Shown here one piece after another: positions 52,401 to 56,341 of a stretch of 56,341 nt of DNA. The notes beneath the pieces were generated by a model. That model ran no database searches, was not told the origin of the DNA, and worked only from the letters and a program-made list of their open reading frames with translations. Within the stretch, counting starts at the first letter, position 1, and each line of letters begins with the position of its first letter. Source of the DNA: Bdellovibrionaceae bacterium UBA2316 (lineage in GTDB: Bacteria; Bdellovibrionota; Bdellovibrionia; Bdellovibrionales; Bdellovibrionaceae); assembly GCA_002345205.1 (NCBI GenBank), contig DDVI01000123.1, forward strand, positions 1-56,341. The letters are read 5' to 3'. Position numbers and translations under genes: made by a program.

Positions 52401-53525
52401 ATGCGACATCTATTTTTTGTTCTTTTGTTTATTGGGCTTTCGGCTTTGGGGCAGCAGCGCCTTGGGCTTAATGATATTACTCATTTGTTTCCTTTGCCTA
52501 GCATGGATGAGGTTTCTTTGATGTGGCATGCGCGTACGTCAAGTGTGCGTGGTGAGCTTTTGCCTTATTCCTATTTTCAGCAGTTGCCTCGTCTTGTTCC
52601 TGGGATTGATCCTTTGAAACTGTATCAGCAGTCGTTAAAGGTTGTGGCGGTTCGGCTCGATCCTTGTTTTATGGAAACGGCTTTGCGTGGGTGTCAGCCT
52701 CAGGTTCGGCTAGTGTGGCAACCACTTGTAGTTAAAGAGTATACCTCGGCGACGATCGATGCCAGCGTGCATACGTTTTATGATCTGACTCAGAAAGATT
52801 GGCAGTCGCTGGTTCAGGAATATCGACAATTGAAATCTAGCGTCCGTTATAGCAATGTCGATCCGTTGCAAGTGTCACCGGCATTGATTTCATTTGGCTA
52901 TAAAAGTCAGTATTGGCAGTCATTTTCGTCCATCGTTTTAAAATATATCGGCGTTCAGAATTTGGTGCGTGTTACAATTATGAACGTGAATCCGATGGGA
53001 AATGCGTGGGCTTTTGGAGCTTACAGGCCGGTAAATGGTAAGCTTGAAATTCAGCCGATCCCCGGTATTGATAGAAAAGCTCAGGTCGTGATTTCTAAGC
53101 AATCAGTTGGCGCGGAAACTTTAATGGATGCGATTCCTCGTCCCGCCAATCAAGATCATTTCTTTAGATTTTTAAATGACTCGCAAATGGCGAAAAAGAT
53201 TTTTCCTCCGGAAAACATTCAGGCGGCGGTGCGGACAGCATTCGAGTTTGAAAACACACGCATTCACAATTCAGGAACGATTAGTTGCGCTAGTTGCCAC
53301 TTGACGCGTTCGCTGAGTTTGATAGTTCGTGGCAGTTTTCCGCAGTGGGATTGGAAGCGGATTCTTAAAGGTGTGGCATATTTGGGTACATCGAATATGA
53401 CGAACACGACATCGTCGTTCATTCATGGTGAGTCGCTTAGAATGCTAGGGTACTTTGGTCGTACCCCAGTGATTTCAGATCGCGTGATCAATGATACTGA
53501 TCTTGCACTTCGAATGATTAAATAA
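52401..53525 (+). CDS. Exported single-heme c-type cytochrome-like protein
   Basis: A 374-aa protein with signal peptide 1-17 (FVLLFIGLSALGQ). A large N-terminal domain of about 270 residues has no motif I know (SMDEVSLMWHARTSS, YKSQYWQSFSSIVLKYIG). Near the C terminus lies one heme-attachment site, ISCASCHLT (about residue 293-298), preceded by ENTRIHNSGT. The heme would be attached by the ResB-CcsA system. Function unknown; a redox enzyme or heme-sensing periplasmic protein is possible. The upstream palindrome suggests metal or iron control. Not coupled to the act operon, from which terminator and palindrome separate it. Confidence 0.75.
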   Translation: MRHLFFVLLFIGLSALGQQRLGLNDITHLFPLPSMDEVSLMWHARTSSVRGELLPYSYFQQLPRLVPGIDPLKLYQQSLKVVAVRLDPCFMETALRGCQPQVRLVWQPLVVKEYTSATIDASVHTFYDLTQKDWQSLVQEYRQLKSSVRYSNVDPLQVSPALISFGYKSQYWQSFSSIVLKYIGVQNLVRVTIMNVNPMGNAWAFGAYRPVNGKLEIQPIPGIDRKAQVVISKQSVGAETLMDAIPRPANQDHFFRFLNDSQMAKKIFPPENIQAAVRTAFEFENTRIHNSGTISCASCHLTRSLSLIVRGSFPQWDWKRILKGVAYLGTSNMTNTTSSFIHGESLRMLGYFGRTPVISDRVINDTDLALRMIK

Positions 53526-54205
53526 TTATTTTTTAAATTTTTTATCTGGTTTTACAAAACGCAATGTCATGCGATCGCTTTCACCGATAGTTAAATACTT
53601 CTCTTTATCGACGTCCTTCAGGCGAAGGGTTGGTGGTAGAGTCCAAACGCCTTCTGGATAATTTTTTGTATCTCTAGGGTTGGCATTGATTTCCGATTTT
53701 TCTTCTAATTTGAAGCCGACACTTTTAGCTATCTTGATCACGTGTTTTTCGTGCACGTAACCATTCTTTGCTTTTGGATCCATTTTTGATTTAGGGTCTG
53801 CGCGATGTTCAACGACACCCAAAATTCCGCCCGGTTTTAAAGCTTTGAAAAATGTCTTGAATGCTTCTTTTTCATTCGGCATCCAGTTGTGGATATTTCT
53901 AAAGGTTAAAACCATATCAACTGAATCCGCGGGCGCAATTTCAGTAGTTGGGCTGAAAGAAACGATTTTCGCTTTAGCTCCCGCTGCTGGATATTTTGCT
54001 AGCCAGGCATCAATCTTGGCGTTGAGGTCCTTTTGGAAATCAACAGTCGTGTCGCGAGGAAAACCAGCGGCGATATATTGACCGCGAGTTGCTAAGAGTG
54101 GGGCAAGAATTTCCATATACCATCCTGCGCCGGGTGCAATTTCAACGACCGTCATGTCCGGTTTAACTCCAAAGAAATTTAGAGTCTCTACGGGGTGACG
54201 ATATT
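53526..54205 (-). pseudogene. SAM-dependent methyltransferase lipoprotein, 3' part, split by an IS
   Basis: The remaining 209-aa frame starts at a Met within the family, but the reading frame continues upstream through YRHPVETLNFFGVKPD before meeting the insertion at 54206. The SAM-binding motif is VVEIAPGAGWYMEIL, followed by VDMVLTFRNIHNW and FFKALKPGGILGVVEHRADP. The missing N terminus is at 55502-55682. Joining the parts restores a frame of about 286 aa. A shorter protein from the internal Met is possible but would lack the export signal. Confidence 0.85.
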
Positions 54206-54239
54206 AGATCTCTTTTGTGACTATTCGCTTCATAACATA

Positions 54240-54590
54240 TCAAGTCTTTGAAACTCTTATCAAATTCTTGTTTTTCTGTTGAGCTTTCAAAATATTGAGT
54301 CTTTCAATGGATAGTTCGACATTTAAATTTGTCAATTTTTCGACGAGTTTTTTGAACTTTTTGTAAGTGGCTACTTCAGCTTTAATTTTTTCAACGAACT
54401 CATCTTTTAGATACTCAGTTTTACTGCGTTTGTTTTGGGTGTAGCTGATCTGCCAATAGGGCCATTTTTTATCCCCTCTCTTATGGAATTGTTTTGTTAC
54501 CGATCCGGGCCGCATATCGCCCAGATTCATCAGTTCGTTTTTAGTTGCAGTTATTTTTTGGAGGAAAGTCTCCACTTTTTTATTTGTCAT
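54240..54590 (-). CDS. DUF6788-like passenger protein of the IS
   Basis: About 116 aa, basic and helical (starts MTNKK; a Met two residues upstream at 54596 is also in frame). The stretch MRPGSVTKQFHKRG followed by YWQISYTQNKRSKTEYL and VATYKKFKKLVEKLTNLNVELS matches the DUF6788 pattern seen in accessory proteins of transposons and phages. It is likely DNA-binding, perhaps a transposition regulator. No Shine-Dalgarno sequence; a TATAAT on minus at 54614-54619 lies about 20 nt upstream. It lies divergent from the transposase. Confidence 0.6.
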   Translation of the reverse strand: MTNKKVETFLQKITATKNELMNLGDMRPGSVTKQFHKRGDKKWPYWQISYTQNKRSKTEYLKDEFVEKIKAEVATYKKFKKLVEKLTNLNVELSIERLNILKAQQKNKNLIRVSKT

Positions 54591-54618
54591 AATCATAGCA
54601 TTACAATGCTATGATTAT
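54589..54618. promoter_or_regulatory. Palindromic divergent control region
   Basis: ATAATCATAGCATT, AC, AATGCTATGATTAT: 14-bp perfect arms around a 2-nt centre between the two IS genes. It overlaps the start codon region of the DUF6788 gene and the promoters of both genes, as an autoregulatory operator would. Confidence 0.7.
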
Positions 54619-54643
54619 ATTTGCAAACAATAAACGGAGTTTT

Positions 54644-55483
54644 ATGCTTTGGAATAAAATTAAATTGCTGCCGTCGGTTCAATTTCGGAGAGTTGTCGGT
54701 ATTAAGAAAAATACCTTTGAAATGTTTTTAGGAGTATTAAAACCAAAATGGAAGATGCGTCGACGAAGAGGTGGACCAAAACCAAAACTAATCCTTCAGG
54801 ACCAGCTTTTGCTGACTCTGAGTTATTTGCGACATTATGGTACTTTTATTGAAACCGGCGCGAAGTTTGGCGTTAGTGAATCTTGTGCTTGGAGTATCTG
54901 CCGGTGGGTTGAAGATATTTTAATCGCTGAAAAGGTACTGCACCTGCCGGGTAAAAAGGAGCTTTTAAAGTCCAATGAAAAAGGCGTCACTTTTGATGTT
55001 ACCGAGTGCCCTGTGGAAAGGCCTAAGCGAAAAAAATCTGGACGCCATAAGAATCAACAAAAACAAAATTATTCTGGAAAAAAGAAACGACATACAATCA
55101 AACAGCAAGTCTGCGTTAGCGGGGCGAAAATTATTTCCACAAAGCAAGGTGTTGGGAAAAAACATGATTTTAGGCTTTATAAAGAATCCAAGAACCGTGT
55201 CCACCCAGAAACGAACTTTAACGGCGACTCTGCCTACCAGGGAATACAGAAAATCCATACAAAATCCTCAATACCAAAGAAACGAACCAAGAAAAATCCG
55301 CTCAGCAAAAAAGATAAAGAACAAAATAAAAAAATCTCAAGCGAAAGGGTCTTTGTTGAACATGTTTTTGCGTTTTTAAAGAAGTTCAAAATCATCAGTC
55401 ACAGATACCGAAATCGAAGAAAGAGATTTGGTCTCAGGTTTAACCTGATTTGCGGGATTTTTAATTACGAATGGAACGAATAG
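54644..55483 (+). CDS. IS5-family DDE transposase
   Basis: The ATG at 54644 (279 aa), preceded by GGAG, is preferred to an upstream ATG at 54611 inside the palindrome. An N-terminal helix-turn-helix (ILQDQLLLTLSYLRHYGTFIETGAKFGVSESCAWSICRWVEDIL) precedes the DDE domain: first Asp in VTFDVTECP, second Asp in FNGDSAYQGI, and Glu in VEHVFAFLKKFKI. The three acids are present and the frame is uninterrupted, so it is probably active. It ends just inside the right terminal repeat. Confidence 0.92.
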   Translation: MLWNKIKLLPSVQFRRVVGIKKNTFEMFLGVLKPKWKMRRRRGGPKPKLILQDQLLLTLSYLRHYGTFIETGAKFGVSESCAWSICRWVEDILIAEKVLHLPGKKELLKSNEKGVTFDVTECPVERPKRKKSGRHKNQQKQNYSGKKKRHTIKQQVCVSGAKIISTKQGVGKKHDFRLYKESKNRVHPETNFNGDSAYQGIQKIHTKSSIPKKRTKKNPLSKKDKEQNKKISSERVFVEHVFAFLKKFKIISHRYRNRRKRFGLRFNLICGIFNYEWNE

Positions 55484-55498
55484 TCACAAAAGAGGTCT

Positions 55499-55682
55499 AT
55501 TGATCACGTTTAGTATTTTCAGGCGTGCGAAACAAACTCTTCGCAGCTTCGTCAATAGTCGTTGGCAGTGTAAGAGCTGGCGTAAACTCTGGTTTAACAT
55601 CTTTTTGGCTACAACTTGTTAGTGAAAAAATCAGTGTCGATGTTAGCACGAACACGGAAAATAAAATTTTTAAATTTTTCAA
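55499..55682 (-). pseudogene. Methyltransferase lipoprotein, 5' part
   Basis: Starts at TTG (55682) with AAGGAG 7 nt upstream. The signal peptide ends in the lipobox LTSC, so the intact protein was a lipoprotein. It runs through LPTTIDEAAKSLFRTPENTKRDQ and stops at a TAG created by the target duplication and the IS end. The lost continuation YRHPVETL is at the other side of the IS (54203 downward). Confidence 0.85.
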
Positions 55683-55828
55683 GAAAAAACTCCTTTTTTT
55701 TAAATCAACTAAGAAATGTATAATGGCATCGAGTTTAGTCCATTGTCATGAAAGAAAATATTTAGTTTTCATTTGTGTTCTTTATCATGTTTTAATTTCG
55801 AAATATTCCGTCGGGAAAAGGAGAAATT

Positions 55829-56257
55829 ATGGAAGTGAATGAATTGCAACGTGGCCGTTTGATTGACCATCTACAAATCGTTGTCGCGGACTTAGAAAAA
55901 AGTAAAAAATTCTACAAAGCCATTTTTAGTGCTCTTTCAATCCCCATTGGCGGCGAGAACGAAGAGTATTTCTGGGCGGACGAATTTTTTGTGTCATCTA
56001 AGGATAGCAAAGCATCGCAAGGGAAGCTGACTGGGCGCGGACATTTTGCCTTTCAGGCGAGTTCGGAAGAGATCGTTAAAAAATTCTATAAATTTGGTTT
56101 GGAAAATGGCGGACAAGACAACGGTGCGCCGGGAAATCGTTCCTATCACCCAGGTTATTATGCGGCATTTCTGATTGATCCCGATGGAAACAATGTTGAG
56201 GCCGTATTTCACGGTCCGGCAAAAAAATCGGCTGAGTCGATCAAGATTACATTTTAA
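55829..56257 (+). CDS. VOC (glyoxalase-fold) family protein
   Basis: A 142-aa single-domain VOC protein. LIDHLQIVVADLEKSKKFYKAIF is the standard first strand-helix, HFAFQASSEEIVKKFYK and YYAAFLIDPDGNNVEAVFHG the second half. The metal ligands expected for the fold include His in IDHL, His in GHFAF and Glu in VEAVF. Substrate unknown. GGAG lies upstream of the ATG, and a hairpin follows the stop. Confidence 0.85.
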   Translation: MEVNELQRGRLIDHLQIVVADLEKSKKFYKAIFSALSIPIGGENEEYFWADEFFVSSKDSKASQGKLTGRGHFAFQASSEEIVKKFYKFGLENGGQDNGAPGNRSYHPGYYAAFLIDPDGNNVEAVFHGPAKKSAESIKITF

Positions 56258-56265
56258 CGTATTCG

Positions 56266-56298
56266 TTTTCGGTGGCCATCGTGTCCGGCCACCGAGAA
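56266..56298 (+). terminator. Hairpin after the VOC gene
   Basis: TTTTCGGTGGCC pairs with GGCCACCGAGAA (one G-U) around a 9-nt loop, just after the stop. No T-tract follows, so it may act as a terminator only weakly. Confidence 0.5.
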
Positions 56299-56341
56299 TG
56301 CCAATTTGAGATGGCCCAGATTTGCCGGGATTTTTCATAGA

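Larger units (their letters stand above)
54206..55498 (+). mobile_element. IS5-family insertion sequence (ISL2-like), 1293 bp, apparently intact
   Basis: Terminal inverted repeats of 22 bp at 54206-54227 (AGATCTCTTTTGTGACTATTCG) and 55477-55498 differ at one position. ATT is duplicated at 54203-54205 and 55499-55501. It contains an intact DDE transposase and a divergent DUF6788-type passenger gene. Target duplication ANT and ends beginning AGA point to the ISL2 group. It interrupts a methyltransferase lipoprotein gene, and both flanks are otherwise uninjured, so insertion is recent. Confidence 0.93.

Noticed and set aside
1..56341. CRISPR arrays, prophage modules, known anti-phage systems
   Set aside because: No regular repeat-spacer pattern, no Cas genes and no phage structural genes were seen. 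The only clear mobile element is the IS at 54206-55498.

Overview
The window looks like a chromosomal segment of a low-GC (about 42-44 % by eye) member of the Bdellovibrionota, probably a Bdellovibrio / Pseudobdellovibrio relative. This is inferred from the alternative complex III operon (actABCDEF), the ResB-CcsA cytochrome c maturation pair, a dense set of exported lineage-specific proteins, and queA-tgt-yajC-secD-secF synteny. No ribosomal RNA or other strong taxonomic marker is present, so the placement is an inference.

Layout. 1-2.7 kb: a small exported protein, a stretch of decayed sequence, tRNA-Leu(GAG), a severely shortened tRNA-Leu-like hairpin and a SleB-type cell-wall hydrolase. 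2.9-13.4 kb: an envelope cassette with a 716-aa exported helical protein, a 2081-aa protein with signal peptide, coiled coils and a UbiB/ABC1-like kinase-fold domain whose beta-3 lysine is replaced, a 221-aa exported protein and a convergent 411-aa membrane protein. Three of these four share a C-x-x-F-Y motif near an end. 13.6-25 kb: thioesterase, a possible structured RNA, then queA-tgt-yajC, secD-secF, a RecJ-type nuclease, queC, a ParB-like protein and DUF366. Queuosine biosynthesis and Sec export dominate here. 24-43 kb: mostly housekeeping (Nudix hydrolase, Lon N-domain protein, heme A synthase, thioredoxin-like protein, UbiB kinase, photolyase, SDR epimerase, CNNM-type protein, ATP-grasp ligase, BFD ferredoxin, acetyltransferase, cobalamin adenosyltransferase, N-formylglutamate amidohydrolase, ResB and CcsA). 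42.7-43.9 kb: two adjacent secreted proteins, each built on three C-x17-C modules. 44.5-52 kb: the alternative complex III operon, closed by a terminator fused to a nested, nearly 250-bp palindromic structure. 52.4-56.3 kb: a c-type heme protein, then a methyltransferase lipoprotein gene split by an intact IS5-family insertion sequence (22-bp terminal repeats, 3-bp duplication, a DUF6788 passenger gene and a palindromic divergent control region), and a VOC protein.

How it fits together. Heme A synthase, ResB/CcsA and the Act complex together point to an aerobic chain in which quinol:cytochrome c oxidoreduction is done by alternative complex III. The usual neighbouring cytochrome oxidase genes are not in the window. 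QueC, QueA and Tgt, with DUF366, cover the middle and the tRNA-modifying end of queuosine synthesis. Several genes start 6-9 nt after a recognisable -10 box and have no Shine-Dalgarno sequence, which suggests frequent leaderless transcription.

The best candidates for something undescribed are the giant UbiB-like envelope protein and its cassette, the C-x17-C repeat proteins, the nested palindrome after the act operon and the minimal tRNA-Leu-like gene.
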